64,000 nucleotides of DNA, from positions 25,084-89,083 of the forward strand of contig NZ_BAGM01000009.1 in assembly GCF_000308855.1 (NCBI RefSeq), in the 5' to 3' direction. Positions 44,046-53,851 of the stretch are shown here, in pieces. The position numbers and the translations under genes are program-made. This DNA comes from Nocardia veterana NBRC 100344 (GTDB lineage Bacteria; Actinomycetota; Actinomycetes; Mycobacteriales; Mycobacteriaceae). The notes under the pieces are model-generated. The model was not told where the DNA came from. It searched no databases and saw nothing but the letters and a program-made list of their open reading frames with translations. Each line of letters begins with the position of its first letter. Within the stretch, counting starts at the first letter, position 1.

Positions 44046-44327
44046 TCACACCCGGAACGGATCGTGTTCGGCCATCAGCTTTTCCACGCGTGCCTCGTCG
44101 ATCCGCTGGTGTACGCGCGAGGCTTCGAACTGATCGCGAATCACCTTGGCCAGGGTGAACGCGCTCGAGACCATGAACAGGGTGGTCATCAACAGGAAGC
44201 CGCGCTGCCAGATGTCCAGCGGCAGATAGACGATGCCCGCGGTGGCCGCGACGAAACTGACGCCGAAGGCGATGGCGGCCTGCGCCAGGAAGGCCGGGCT
44301 GCTCTTCTGCTGGGTGGGAGGGTTCAT
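44046..44327 (-). CDS. YiaA/YiaB family inner membrane protein
   Basis: This 93-residue protein has the YiaA/B two-helix domain: SPAFLAQAAIAFGVSFVAATAGIVYLPLDIWQRGFLLMTTLFMVSSAFTLAKVIRDQFEASR. Two membrane segments flank a short LPLDIW loop; a charged C-terminus follows (RIDEARVEKLMAEHDPFRV). Function is unknown, although the family is widespread. ATG 44327 starts the protein. It is convergent with purL and divergent from the alpha/beta-hydrolase membrane gene. Confidence 0.88.
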   Translation of the reverse strand: MNPPTQQKSSPAFLAQAAIAFGVSFVAATAGIVYLPLDIWQRGFLLMTTLFMVSSAFTLAKVIRDQFEASRVHQRIDEARVEKLMAEHDPFRV

Positions 44328-44468
44328 ATCGTCGAGTGTGCGGTTGGCGAGCCGCGCCGCACGCGCGTAGAACTACTCGAGTACCCCGGGTAATTCCCGT
44401 TGTCGCCGTTGTCTGCCTCACGTGCGGAGCTCCGTCGATTTCGGGTCGCCCACCGCCATACTTGTCGG

Positions 44469-46226
44469 GTGCTCGATACCGCCGAGACCATGACAACGCT
44501 GCGCAGGCGCGGCATTGTCGTCTACCGGCGGGGCCTGACGCTCCTGCGCCGCATCGAGGACGACATCATCGCCCTCAACTACGTCGGCCTGGTGACCGCC
44601 ACGGTGTTCTTCGCCTGGTCGGTGACGCCCTCCTTGTTGCCGCGCGATTGGCTGTTCCAGGGACTCATCAGTGGCCTCAATGCCGCCATCGGCTACGGCG
44701 TGGGATGTCTGCTGGAGTGGGGCTTCCGGAAACTCGTGCGGCCGCGCCTGCGGTATCGCACTCCGTCGCTGCGGATTCGCTACGCGGTGAAGGTGACGAT
44801 CCTGACGATCTGCGTCCTCACCGCGATCTACATGCTCGTCCTGTCGGCCGACTGGCAGCGCCAGATCTACGACCTGATGGACATGGAGGGCACCACGCGC
44901 GCCGCCTATCTGCGCACCGGCGGGCTCAGCGCCGCGGTGGCCGCGCTGGTGGTCGCGATCTATCGCACCCTGCGCTGGATCGTGCGATTCTTCGCCCGGT
45001 TGCTCAGCCGCTGGGTGCGGGTGCCGCCACGGCTCGCCCCGAGTGTGGGCGCGATCGTGCTGGCAGTGGTGGCGGTGCTGCTGTTCAACGGTGTGCTGTC
45101 CGAGGCGTTCTTCAACGTCGCCAACTCGGCGTTCAGCGTGCGCAACGACAAGATGACCCCCGATGCGGTGCAACCCACCCGCCCCGAACGGTCGGGAAGC
45201 CCGCAGTCCCTGGCGAAATGGGACACCCTCGGTTCCGAGGGTCGCTGGTTCGTCTCGCACGGACCCGATGCCTTCCGGATCGGCGCGGTGACGGGAAAGC
45301 CTGCGCGCGAACCGGTTCGGGTCTACGTCGGGCTCGGCTCAGCCGGCGAGGGACAGACCCAGGAGGAGTTGGCGGTCGCCGAACTCGAGCGCACCCACGC
45401 CTTCGATCGCAAGGTGCTGGTGATCGTCACGACCACCGGAACCGGGTGGGTCAACTCGACGACCGCGGGTGCGATCGAGTACATGTACGGCGGCGACACC
45501 GCGATCCTGGCATCGCAGTATTCCTATCTGCCCAGCGTGCTGTCGTTCCTCGCGGACCGGGAGAAGGTCGCGGCCGCGGGTAAGCGGATGTTCGACGCCG
45601 TGTATGCCGCCTGGTCGGCGCGGCCGGCCCAGTCGCGGCCGAAACTGCTGGTGTATGGAGAGAGTCTGGGCTCGCAGGGTTCGGAGTCGGCGTTCAACGG
45701 GCTGGCCGATCTGCGGGCCGAGGTCGATGGCGCACTGTGGGTGGGGCCGCCGAATTCGAATCGACTGTGGAAACAGTTCGTGCAGCGCCGCGATCCGGGT
45801 ACGCGCGAGGTCGAACCCATCTACGCCGATGGGCTGGTGGTCCGATTCGCCTCCGGCGCGGCGGATCTGCGTAAGCCCTCGCCGGAGTGGCGGCGGCCTC
45901 GCATCGCCTATCTCCAGCATCCCTCCGACCCCATCGTCTGGTGGTCGCCGGATCTCATCTTCTCCCAACCGGATTGGCTGTCGGAGCCGCGCGGCTCGGA
46001 TGTGTCCACGCAGATGCGCTGGTGGCCGCTGGTCACCTTCTGGCAGGTGGCCGCGGACCTGACCAATGCGCAGGGCGTGAGCGACGGCCACGGTCACAAT
46101 TACGGAACGCTGGTGCTCGACGGCTGGGCCGCGGTTCTCCCGCCGCCGGACTGGAATCCGGACCTCGAGGAGAAGATTCGGACCCAGTTGGAGCTGTCGG
46201 AGGCATACGAGCGGGTGGTCAAATGA
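44469..46226 (+). CDS. Membrane alpha/beta-hydrolase family protein (Abhydrolase_9 type)
   Basis: This protein of about 585 residues has an N-terminal membrane domain with about four segments (WSVTPSLLPRDWLFQGLISGL, VKVTILTICVLTAIYMLVL, a third near residue 150, and IVLAVVAVLLFNGVLS) and a C-terminal hydrolase-like domain with LLVYGESLGSQGSESAF, a possible nucleophile elbow GESLG, and IAYLQHPSDPIVWWSPDL. This matches actinobacterial membrane hydrolases of unknown substrate. I use GTG 44469; ATG 44490 (MTTLRRRG) is an alternative. Its stop overlaps the ATG of the CPBP gene (ATGA), so both are translated together. Confidence 0.82.
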   Translation: MLDTAETMTTLRRRGIVVYRRGLTLLRRIEDDIIALNYVGLVTATVFFAWSVTPSLLPRDWLFQGLISGLNAAIGYGVGCLLEWGFRKLVRPRLRYRTPSLRIRYAVKVTILTICVLTAIYMLVLSADWQRQIYDLMDMEGTTRAAYLRTGGLSAAVAALVVAIYRTLRWIVRFFARLLSRWVRVPPRLAPSVGAIVLAVVAVLLFNGVLSEAFFNVANSAFSVRNDKMTPDAVQPTRPERSGSPQSLAKWDTLGSEGRWFVSHGPDAFRIGAVTGKPAREPVRVYVGLGSAGEGQTQEELAVAELERTHAFDRKVLVIVTTTGTGWVNSTTAGAIEYMYGGDTAILASQYSYLPSVLSFLADREKVAAAGKRMFDAVYAAWSARPAQSRPKLLVYGESLGSQGSESAFNGLADLRAEVDGALWVGPPNSNRLWKQFVQRRDPGTREVEPIYADGLVVRFASGAADLRKPSPEWRRPRIAYLQHPSDPIVWWSPDLIFSQPDWLSEPRGSDVSTQMRWWPLVTFWQVAADLTNAQGVSDGHGHNYGTLVLDGWAAVLPPPDWNPDLEEKIRTQLELSEAYERVVK

Positions 46227-46912
46227 GGCTGCCGCCGCACGGCGTGCGGGCCGGTGGGGCGACCGGCCGGCCCGGGGCGATCGGCGGCGCCGCGGCCGGA
46301 GTCGCCCTGCTGTGGAGCAATGTGGTGTTGCCACGGCTGGGCCTCGGCATTCGGGGGCGGACCGCGGCCAACGTGCTGTTCGCATCCGGGTTCGCCGGTG
46401 TTTTCGGCGGGCAGCCGGCCTGGTGTTCGCGGCGCGGATTCGGTTGGGGTGCAGTGGCTTTCGGTGTCATCGGTACCGGGTATGCGGCGGGCATCGCGAT
46501 TCCCGCGATCCGCGATCGGATGGCGGCGTTCACCGTGCGCGGGCCCGAGGTGAGTACGGCCGAATGGGTCGCGATCCATATCCCGCTCGGCACGGTGTAC
46601 AGCGAGGAGCTGATCTTCCGGGGGACGCTGGATCCGTTACCGGCCGGCCTCGGGCGATACGGAAAATACGGCAGTGCAATGGTTTTCGGACTGTGGCATA
46701 TCTACCCCGCCCGGGTGGCGGGCGACAGCGTCGCGATGACGGTCGCGGTGACGGCGGCGAGCGGGTTCGTCTTCTCGTGGCTTCGCCGCCGTACCGGCAG
46801 CGCGCTCGCTCCCGCACTCGCCCACCTGGCGCTCAACGCCGGTGGCGTCCTGGCCCCGCGAATCGCCGTCGTGCTGCGCGAACGCTCCGGCCGGCCGAAG
46901 AAGCTCGAATAA
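46223..46912 (+). CDS. CPBP family intramembrane glutamic endopeptidase
   Basis: This 229-residue membrane protein carries the CPBP (Abi/CAAX-protease-like) motifs: EELIFRGTL with the catalytic Glu pair, VFGLWHIYPA with a His, and LAPALAHLALNAGG with a second His and Asn. Several hydrophobic segments surround them. Such proteins process membrane-bound peptides or serve bacteriocin immunity. The start overlaps the preceding hydrolase stop, indicating a two-gene unit. The N-terminus is Gly/Ala-rich (MRLPPHGVRAGGATGRPG). Substrate and partner are unknown. Confidence 0.88.
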   Translation: MRLPPHGVRAGGATGRPGAIGGAAAGVALLWSNVVLPRLGLGIRGRTAANVLFASGFAGVFGGQPAWCSRRGFGWGAVAFGVIGTGYAAGIAIPAIRDRMAAFTVRGPEVSTAEWVAIHIPLGTVYSEELIFRGTLDPLPAGLGRYGKYGSAMVFGLWHIYPARVAGDSVAMTVAVTAASGFVFSWLRRRTGSALAPALAHLALNAGGVLAPRIAVVLRERSGRPKKLE

Positions 46913-47086
46913 CCGGGGCCGACCCACTACCCCACGGTGTGGATGGATGTGGATATCTCGCGCCGGTCGCTCGCCGGCCATCGCGAATGCCGGTCTGCGC
47001 AACCGGACGCGCCGACCCGATGCGATCGGCCCGGGCGCAGCCGACCCCGTGTGCACCGCTCGCGCCCGCTCGTTACGCTCGACGGA

Positions 47087-47473
47087 ATGGCGCGACGTTC
47101 GGCTGTGGACCCGGTTCAGGTGCGTGATTCGGTGGTCGCGGTCGGCGACTGGCTGCGCGACGAGTCGGCGGCGCCTCCGCCGCGCGGTGAACTCGCCGCC
47201 GCCGTGCGGGGCACCGCCCGCACCCTGGCCGCGGCGGCGCCCGGAGCATCGGTGGAGGTGCGGGTGCCGCCGTTCGTGGCGGTGCAGTGCATCGAGGGTC
47301 CGCGGCATACTCGTGGCACCCCGCCCAACGTGGTCGAGACCGATCCGCGAACATGGTTGTTGCTCGCGACCGGACTCATGGAGTTCGACACCGCCGTGGC
47401 GTCGGGAGCACTGAATATTTCCGGGATCCGCGCGGGTGAGCTGGCACGCTGGCTGCCGCTCGTGCAGATCTGA
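47087..47473 (+). CDS. Sterol carrier-like protein
   Basis: This 128-residue protein resembles the bacterial SCP/MDMPI-C-like family placed before purF in mycobacteria (Rv0807, from memory). It contains SVEVRVPPFVAVQCIEGPRHTRGTPPNVVETDPRTWLLLATGLMEFDTAVASGALNISG in its core, with one Cys and no signal peptide. It may bind a lipid or other hydrophobic ligand. The ATG at 47087 is the first Met; the frame is open upstream to 46937. Its stop is 6 bases from that of the convergent membrane protein gene. The function is unknown. Confidence 0.75.
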   Translation: MARRSAVDPVQVRDSVVAVGDWLRDESAAPPPRGELAAAVRGTARTLAAAAPGASVEVRVPPFVAVQCIEGPRHTRGTPPNVVETDPRTWLLLATGLMEFDTAVASGALNISGIRAGELARWLPLVQI

Positions 47474-47479
47474 GCCGCA

Positions 47480-48811
47480 TCAAGCCGGCTGAGTCAGGGT
47501 GATCGGCCTGCGCTCCAAACCTTTTCGATCGTAGAAGCGGGTCACGACCAGACCGAGCACCACCCCGATGATCAGTCCCAGCACGGTCATCCAGAACCCG
47601 CGGGTGAAGCCGGCCGCGCCGTTACCGTCGAAATACAGCAGCGCGCGGACCGCGAGGAACACCTGGTGCATCGGTTCGAAGGTGGCCAGCCAGCCGAGAT
47701 ATTTCGGCGTCGCCTCGATCGGCACCGTGCCGCCCGAGGACGGCAGTCCGAGCACGATGAAAAGGATCATGTTCACCAGCAGGCCGGCCGAACCGATGGC
47801 GGCCAGGATCGAGATGCCGGTGAATCCGACCGCGATCATGGCCAGTACGCCGTAGAGGTACAGCCCCAGCGGATTGTCCAACGGCATCCCCAGCGCGGCC
47901 CCGATACCCACGAAGATGCCCGACACCACCAGCGCGGCCACCGCCATGATTCCCCACTTCATCAGCAGGGTGCGGACCCGGGAAACCGGTGTCGCCGGGT
48001 AGTGGACGTACCACGGCCCGTATTCGGTCGGGATGAATCCGAGCGTGGAATCGACGAGGGTGTGCACGATCATCGCGCCCACCATTCCGGCCAGCAGGAG
48101 CAGCAGCGAGTAGAAGAACGCGGTCAGGCCCTCGCCCGAGCCGCCGGGTAGCGGATGGAATTCCTGCACCACGATCTGCAACGGTTGCTGCAGCGCCAGC
48201 CGGGTCGCCCCGGAGAGTTCGGGCGCCGGGGGGCCGCCCGGCGGCGGCTTCAACTGGGCCTGGACCTGTTCGGTGAGTTGCTTGCCGACCTGGTCGTTGA
48301 TCTGCGGCAGCGCCTGCTCGCCGAAACGGGCCACGATCTGGGTGGCGAACGCGCCGGTGCGGGGATTGGTTTGCAGCGTGATGATCGGGTGTTCGATATC
48401 GCCCGGAATCACGCTGCCCACGCCGAGGATCCCCAGTCGCTTGCTGAAATCGCTGGGGATGATGATCGTGCCGTAGACCTGGCCGTTCTGCATCTGCTGC
48501 TGGGCCTCGGGCAGGCCGAGCACGCGCAGATCGATCTCGTCGGCCGGCACGGCCGCGCGCAGGCCGTCGGCGACCTGGTCGCCGAAGTTCACCCGCTTCT
48601 CCTGCCCGGGTGTGCCCAATGTCTCACCGACGTCCTGATTGACCAGCGCAATGGGGAAATCGTGCAGATTTCGCTCCGGATCCACGACGTAGTCGAGGTA
48701 CAGCAGCCCCAGCAGCGCCGCCACCAGCGAGACGACCACAACGGGGAACAACCATCGAATCGGCGTCAGGCGCCGGGGATTTCGGGTCTGTAGTGCGCTG
48801 TCGGTACTCAC
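47480..48811 (-). CDS. DUF3533/SNG1-like membrane protein (YhgE/Pip-type layout)
   Basis: This protein of about 443 residues has one N-terminal membrane segment (WLFPVVVVSLVAALLGLLYLDYV), a soluble extracytoplasmic domain of about 200 residues (FPIALVNQDVGETLG to LQQPLQIVVQEFHPLPGG), and about five C-terminal membrane segments. This is the ABC-2-like/YhgE-Pip layout; members are linked to export, secretion or drug resistance. I place the start at GTG 48811 (VSTDSALQTRNPRRL), with GTG 48814 one codon upstream; no clear ribosome-binding site precedes either. It is convergent with the SCP-like gene and divergent from purF. Confidence 0.8.
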   Translation of the reverse strand: MSTDSALQTRNPRRLTPIRWLFPVVVVSLVAALLGLLYLDYVVDPERNLHDFPIALVNQDVGETLGTPGQEKRVNFGDQVADGLRAAVPADEIDLRVLGLPEAQQQMQNGQVYGTIIIPSDFSKRLGILGVGSVIPGDIEHPIITLQTNPRTGAFATQIVARFGEQALPQINDQVGKQLTEQVQAQLKPPPGGPPAPELSGATRLALQQPLQIVVQEFHPLPGGSGEGLTAFFYSLLLLLAGMVGAMIVHTLVDSTLGFIPTEYGPWYVHYPATPVSRVRTLLMKWGIMAVAALVVSGIFVGIGAALGMPLDNPLGLYLYGVLAMIAVGFTGISILAAIGSAGLLVNMILFIVLGLPSSGGTVPIEATPKYLGWLATFEPMHQVFLAVRALLYFDGNGAAGFTRGFWMTVLGLIIGVVLGLVVTRFYDRKGLERRPITLTQPA

Positions 48812-48926
48812 CACGGACGAACCGTAGCAGCAAACCGCCTGCCACCCGGCGGATCCGTAGGTGGGTTTCGGACGGATGACCCGTAGAATGATCAGTGCCC
48901 CCCGCCCGACTAACAGGGAGCAAACG

Positions 48927-50531
48927 GTGACCAACGCCGATCTGTCGATCCCGAAGACCGCTGCAGGCCGCAACACCTCCGCCGTCGACGAACCCGAGAA
49001 CGAACCCCGCGAGGAGTGTGGCGTGTTCGGTGTCTGGGCGCCGGGCGAGGATGTGGCCAAGCTCACGTACTACGGCCTGTACGCCCTGCAGCACCGGGGT
49101 CAGGAGGCGGCCGGGATCGCGGTCGCCGACGGCTCCCAGGTGCTGGTCTTCAAGGATCTGGGGCTGGTCTCGCAGGTGTTCGACGAGCAGACCCTGGCGG
49201 CGATGCCGGGACATGTCGCCATCGGCCACTGTCGCTACTCGACGACCGGCTCCACCATCTGGGAAAACGCCCAGCCGATCTTCCGCACCACCGCGGTGGG
49301 TACCGGACTTGCCCTGGGGCACAACGGAAATCTGGTGAACACGGCCGAATTGGCGACCCGGGCCCGGGAACTCGGGCTGATCAACGGCCGCTTACCGGGC
49401 AGTGCGATCACCGCCACCTCGGATTCGGATGTGATGACCGCGCTGCTGGCGCATGCCGCGGCCGACAAGAGCATCGAACAGGCGGCCATGGAGCTGCTGC
49501 CGACCCTGCGCGGCGCCTTCTGCCTGACCTTCATGGACGAGCACACCCTCTACGCGGCCCGCGACCCGCAGGGTGTGCGCCCGTTGTGCCTGGGCCGCCT
49601 CGACCGCGGCTGGGTTGTCGCCAGTGAGACCGCGGCACTCGACATCGTGGGCGCCTCCTTCGTGCGGGAGATCGAGCCGGGCGAATTGTTGGCGATCGAT
49701 GCCGACGGTGTGCGTTCGCTGCGCTTCGCCAACCCCGAACCCAAGGGGTGTGTCTTCGAATACGTCTATCTGGCCCGGCCCGACTCCACGATCGCTGGTC
49801 GCTCGGTGCATGCCACCCGGGTCGAGATCGGTCGTCGCCTCGCCGCCGAACATCCGGTGGAGGCCGATCTGGTCATCCCGGTCCCGGAATCCGGTACGCC
49901 CGCCGCGGTCGGCTACGCCCAGGGGTCCGGCGTGCCCTACGGGCAGGGTCTGATGAAGAACGCCTATGTCGGGCGCACCTTCATTCAGCCCAGCCAGACC
50001 ATTCGCCAGCTCGGTATTCGGTTGAAGCTCAATCCGTTGCGCGAGGTCATTCGCGGTAAGCGGTTGATCGTGGTCGACGATTCGATCGTGCGCGGCAATA
50101 CCCAGCGCGCGCTGATCCGGATGCTGCGCGAGGCCGGTGCGCTGGAGATCCACGTCCGGATCGCGTCGCCGCCGGTGAAGTGGCCCTGCTTCTACGGCAT
50201 CGATTTCGCCTCCCGGGCGGAGTTGATCGCCAACGGCGCCGGGCCGGAACTGCCGGAGGGATCGGAAGATTCGGAAGCGGCGATGGTCGAGAACGTGCGC
50301 CGGTCCATCGGTGCCGACAGCCTCGGCTACATCTCGCTCGAGGGCATGGTGGCCGCCACCGAACAGCCCCGTTCGCGGCTGTGCTGTGCCTGCTTCGACG
50401 GCAAGTATCCGATCCCGCTGCCCACCGAGGCGGCGGTCGGCAAGAACGTGCTCGAGGGCATCCTGTCCGGTAAGTCGGAGTCGGAACTGCTGGGCGACAA
50501 CGCGAACGCGAGTGCGCTGAGCCGACCCTGA
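48927..50531 (+). CDS. purF: Amidophosphoribosyltransferase
   Basis: PurF makes phosphoribosylamine from PRPP and glutamine, the first committed step of purine synthesis. The 534-residue protein starts at GTG 48927 with GGGAGC about 7 bases upstream. A 30-residue propeptide precedes the catalytic Cys31 (EECGVFGVWAPGED), which becomes the N-terminal nucleophile after processing. The PRPP-binding motif is KRLIVVDDSIVRGNTQRA. Glutaminase residues (YALQHRGQEAAGIA, GHCRYSTTG) are present. Cys residues near the C-terminus (RLCCACFDGKYP) fit the iron-sulfur type. No truncation was seen. The convergent TetR gene follows. Confidence 0.96.
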   Translation: MTNADLSIPKTAAGRNTSAVDEPENEPREECGVFGVWAPGEDVAKLTYYGLYALQHRGQEAAGIAVADGSQVLVFKDLGLVSQVFDEQTLAAMPGHVAIGHCRYSTTGSTIWENAQPIFRTTAVGTGLALGHNGNLVNTAELATRARELGLINGRLPGSAITATSDSDVMTALLAHAAADKSIEQAAMELLPTLRGAFCLTFMDEHTLYAARDPQGVRPLCLGRLDRGWVVASETAALDIVGASFVREIEPGELLAIDADGVRSLRFANPEPKGCVFEYVYLARPDSTIAGRSVHATRVEIGRRLAAEHPVEADLVIPVPESGTPAAVGYAQGSGVPYGQGLMKNAYVGRTFIQPSQTIRQLGIRLKLNPLREVIRGKRLIVVDDSIVRGNTQRALIRMLREAGALEIHVRIASPPVKWPCFYGIDFASRAELIANGAGPELPEGSEDSEAAMVENVRRSIGADSLGYISLEGMVAATEQPRSRLCCACFDGKYPIPLPTEAAVGKNVLEGILSGKSESELLGDNANASALSRP

Positions 50532-50592
50532 GCCGCTGCCGCTCGACTGCCGGTCGTGAACCCTGACCCTGCACGGCGCTCGTCGCCGAACC

Positions 50593-50607
50593 GCGCGCAC
50601 CGCGCGC
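50593..50607. terminator. Hairpin between convergent purF and TetR gene
   Basis: GCGCGC-ACC-GCGCGC lies between the purF stop (50531) and the TetR stop (50630), with outer arms GAACC (50588) and GGTTC (50612) that can also pair. The symmetric form suits a two-way terminator. No run of T follows on either side. Confidence 0.4.
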
Positions 50608-50629
50608 TGCCGGTTCGATTCGGTTCGCC

Positions 50630-51256
50630 TCAGTCGTTCGCCGGTGGCGCGTTCGGCGGGGTGAGCAGGCCGGCGAGCATCATGAGGATGCACTGTTCGG
50701 CCTCGGCTGCGGCCGCATCCGGATCCTCGGCGTGCGCGACGATCATGCCTGCCTCGGTGATCGCGGCCAGAATCAGCTGCGCCAGCGTTCGCACCGGAAG
50801 CGCCGGCGCGAGACCGGATTCCACGGCCAACTCCAGCTGATTGGTGATCAGCCCCAGGCCGTGCCGCGATTCCATTTCCCGCCAGCCCTGCCACCCCAGA
50901 ACAGCGGGACCGTCGGACATCGCGATCCGCACGGTTTCCGGGCGGCGGCTGACCATCAGGAAGGTATGCAGCCCGGTCGCCATGACGGCCAGCAGATCGG
51001 TCGGGTCGGGCAGGGCGTCGATCGCTTGCCGGATCTCATCGGTGTTGTCCGCCTCGAGCTGTTCCAGCACCGCGACGAACAACCCGCGCTTATCGGCGTA
51101 GTGGTGATGCAGCGCGCCCCGCGTGACGCCGGCCGCAGCGACGATCTCCTCCGCCGACACCGCGGCGTACCCGCGTTCGGCGAACAGCCGCCGCCCGACC
51201 GCCTCCAGACTCGCCCGAGTGGCGCGTGATCTGTCCTCCTGACTACGGCGTGGCAT
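50630..51256 (-). CDS. TetR family transcriptional regulator
   Basis: This 208-residue regulator has the helix-turn-helix RRLFAERGYAAVSAEEIVAAAGVTRGALHHHYADKRGLFVAVLEQLEADN and a helical ligand-binding domain. It overlaps the 3' end of the alpha/beta hydrolase gene by 14 bases, and both are read from the same - strand unit, so the pair forms an operon with translational coupling. The 15-bp palindrome at 52154-52168 upstream of the hydrolase gene is its likely operator. The ligand is unknown but is probably the substrate or product of the hydrolase. Confidence 0.92.
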   Translation of the reverse strand: MPRRSQEDRSRATRASLEAVGRRLFAERGYAAVSAEEIVAAAGVTRGALHHHYADKRGLFVAVLEQLEADNTDEIRQAIDALPDPTDLLAVMATGLHTFLMVSRRPETVRIAMSDGPAVLGWQGWREMESRHGLGLITNQLELAVESGLAPALPVRTLAQLILAAITEAGMIVAHAEDPDAAAAEAEQCILMMLAGLLTPPNAPPAND

Positions 51257-52109
51257 GCAGCCGAGTGAACTCCACGATCAAGTCGCCGAGCAACTCGGGC
51301 TGGTCCTCGGCGCTGAAGGTGAGGGAATCCTCGATCGTCCTGATCGTCGCGTCGGGGAGATCAGCGGCCATCCGCTGCGCGAACTCCAGTCGGAACACCT
51401 TGTCCTCGGGCGCCCACGCCAGCAGCACCGGCAGGTCGAGCGTGGGGAAGCTGCGTGCGGCGGCGAGTGTGTGCCGTTTATGGATATCGCGCAGAAAGCG
51501 TCGCAGATCGGCCCGGATGGCCGCCGAATTGCGGCTGGGCAGTAGATAGGAATCCGCGATCTCCGGCGGCAGGGGCCGCTTGGTGACCAGGCCGAACGCG
51601 AGCGGTAGCCGCTGCGCCGGGCGGAACCGCAGACTCTGCAGGATCGCCGTGAGCAAACCTGGAACCCGCGACAGCCGCGGTAGCGGAGTGAAGGGTTGGG
51701 GGAAGAACTTCTCGTAGGCATCGCAATTGGTGAACACCACGCGACCCATGCGGCTGCGGTCGCGCGACAACATGATCTGGGTGATCGCCCCGCCGGTGTC
51801 GTTGGCCACGAGGGTGACGTCGTGGAGGTCGAGTTCACGCAGGAACGCCGAGATGAGATCGGCCGCGCCGGTCGGACTCAGATCCGCGTCCGGCATCGGT
51901 TCGGAATGGGAGCCGAAGGGCCAGTCCGGCGTCAGGCAGCGGTGGCCCGCGGCGGCGACCCGGGGAACCACCTTTCGCCACAGGTCGGCGTTGACCAGCA
52001 GGCCGTGGACGAAGACGACCGGCGCCCCCGATCCGGTGTCGTGATATCGAATGCGGCCGCCCGGCAGTTCGAGGTGCCGGATCGGACCGAGGCTGGTGCT
52101 GATTCCCAT
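51243..52109 (-). CDS. Alpha/beta hydrolase-fold protein with an Asp at the nucleophile position
   Basis: This 288-residue protein has the oxyanion region VVFVHGLLVNADLW and an elbow LVANDTGGAI, where Asp104 occupies the nucleophile position, as in haloalkane dehalogenases and epoxide hydrolases. The acid residue may be in LAWAPEDKVFR. The C-terminal element where the catalytic His is expected reads IEDSLTFSAEDQPELL, with no His. The protein is therefore either inactive in the classic sense or works by a different base. It is the first gene of a unit with the TetR gene, which it overlaps by 14 bases. ATG 52109; the palindrome lies 45 bases upstream. Confidence 0.85.
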   Translation of the reverse strand: MGISTSLGPIRHLELPGGRIRYHDTGSGAPVVFVHGLLVNADLWRKVVPRVAAAGHRCLTPDWPFGSHSEPMPDADLSPTGAADLISAFLRELDLHDVTLVANDTGGAITQIMLSRDRSRMGRVVFTNCDAYEKFFPQPFTPLPRLSRVPGLLTAILQSLRFRPAQRLPLAFGLVTKRPLPPEIADSYLLPSRNSAAIRADLRRFLRDIHKRHTLAAARSFPTLDLPVLLAWAPEDKVFRLEFAQRMAADLPDATIRTIEDSLTFSAEDQPELLGDLIVEFTRLHATP

Positions 52110-52153
52110 GACATGCCTTCCGATAGGGGGTGTGCTGGGACTCCAGAGTTACC

Positions 52154-52168
52154 TACATACCGTATGTA
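52154..52168. promoter_or_regulatory. Likely TetR operator
   Basis: TACATAC-C-GTATGTA is a 7-bp perfect inverted repeat around one base, 45 bases upstream of the hydrolase start and about 130 bases before purM. This form is typical of TetR-type operators. It probably mediates feedback by the TetR protein encoded at 50630 on the hydrolase operon, and may overlap the - strand promoter. Confidence 0.65.
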
Positions 52169-52298
52169 TGTCAACGGCGGATGTGACGGTAGCCTCGAAT
52201 CCGTGCGTGCAGCCCAATACCGGTGCAGTCCCGTTATCCGGCTCCGGTAGCGTGATCAGGCATCTATCCGCCGATTCGGTTTGGAGCTTTCCCGAACA

Positions 52299-53414
<1,116 letters not shown>

Positions 53415-53439
53415 ACGGTTCTCTGCGATAGCGCGAAAT

Positions 53440-53469
53440 GTCCCCGTCTCGAAGATTTCGGGCGGGGAC
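53440..53469 (+). terminator. Putative purM terminator hairpin
   Basis: GTCCCCG (53440-53446) pairs with CGGGGAC (53463-53469), with an inner CGAA-GAT-TTCG stem of 4 bp, 25 bases after the purM stop. The T content after the stem is low (GCTTCGG), so the strength is uncertain. Confidence 0.45.
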
Positions 53470-53809
53470 GCTTCGGTATCTCTGGATCCGGGGCCGTGGT
53501 CGCCAGCGCGCAACCATCGTCTCTCGGTGCGCGGAACCGTGGTCTCTCGGTCGGAGTCGCCCCAACCCGTGGGAGAGTCAGGCGGCCCGGCCGCTGTCGA
53601 CGAGCGAATCCGCAACCGCGGACGATCGACGAGTGAGCTCGCGAATCAGAAGCGGGCGCAGGCCCCAAGGTGTGCCGAACTCGGGTTGCGCCGCCGTCGG
53701 TATCGCGCGGACGCACCGGCGATACCACGGGCGGCAACCCGTACTACGAGCCCTCATCGATGTCGGAATCGGGGACCGTCACACCGAAAATTACTGCCGA
53801 CGTGCGAAA

Positions 53810-53832
53810 GGGGAGGCCCCTCAGGCCTCCCC
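53810..53832 (-). terminator. Strong terminator of the DUF3073 gene
   Basis: GGGGAGGCC-CCTCA-GGCCTCCCC is a 9-bp perfect stem with a 5-base loop, 20 bases beyond the - strand stop. On the - strand it is followed by TTTCG. This is the clearest intrinsic terminator in the window. Confidence 0.7.
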
Positions 53833-53851
53833 CTCGAGCCATCGAACCGAG

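Larger units (their letters stand above)
53415..53851. other. Intergenic region between convergent purM and DUF3073 genes
   Basis: No frame in these 437 bases looks coding. The purM-side hairpin is at 53440-53469 and the DUF3073-side terminator at 53810-53832. The middle is Arg/Ser-type GC-rich sequence without repeats that I can see. Confidence 0.5.
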
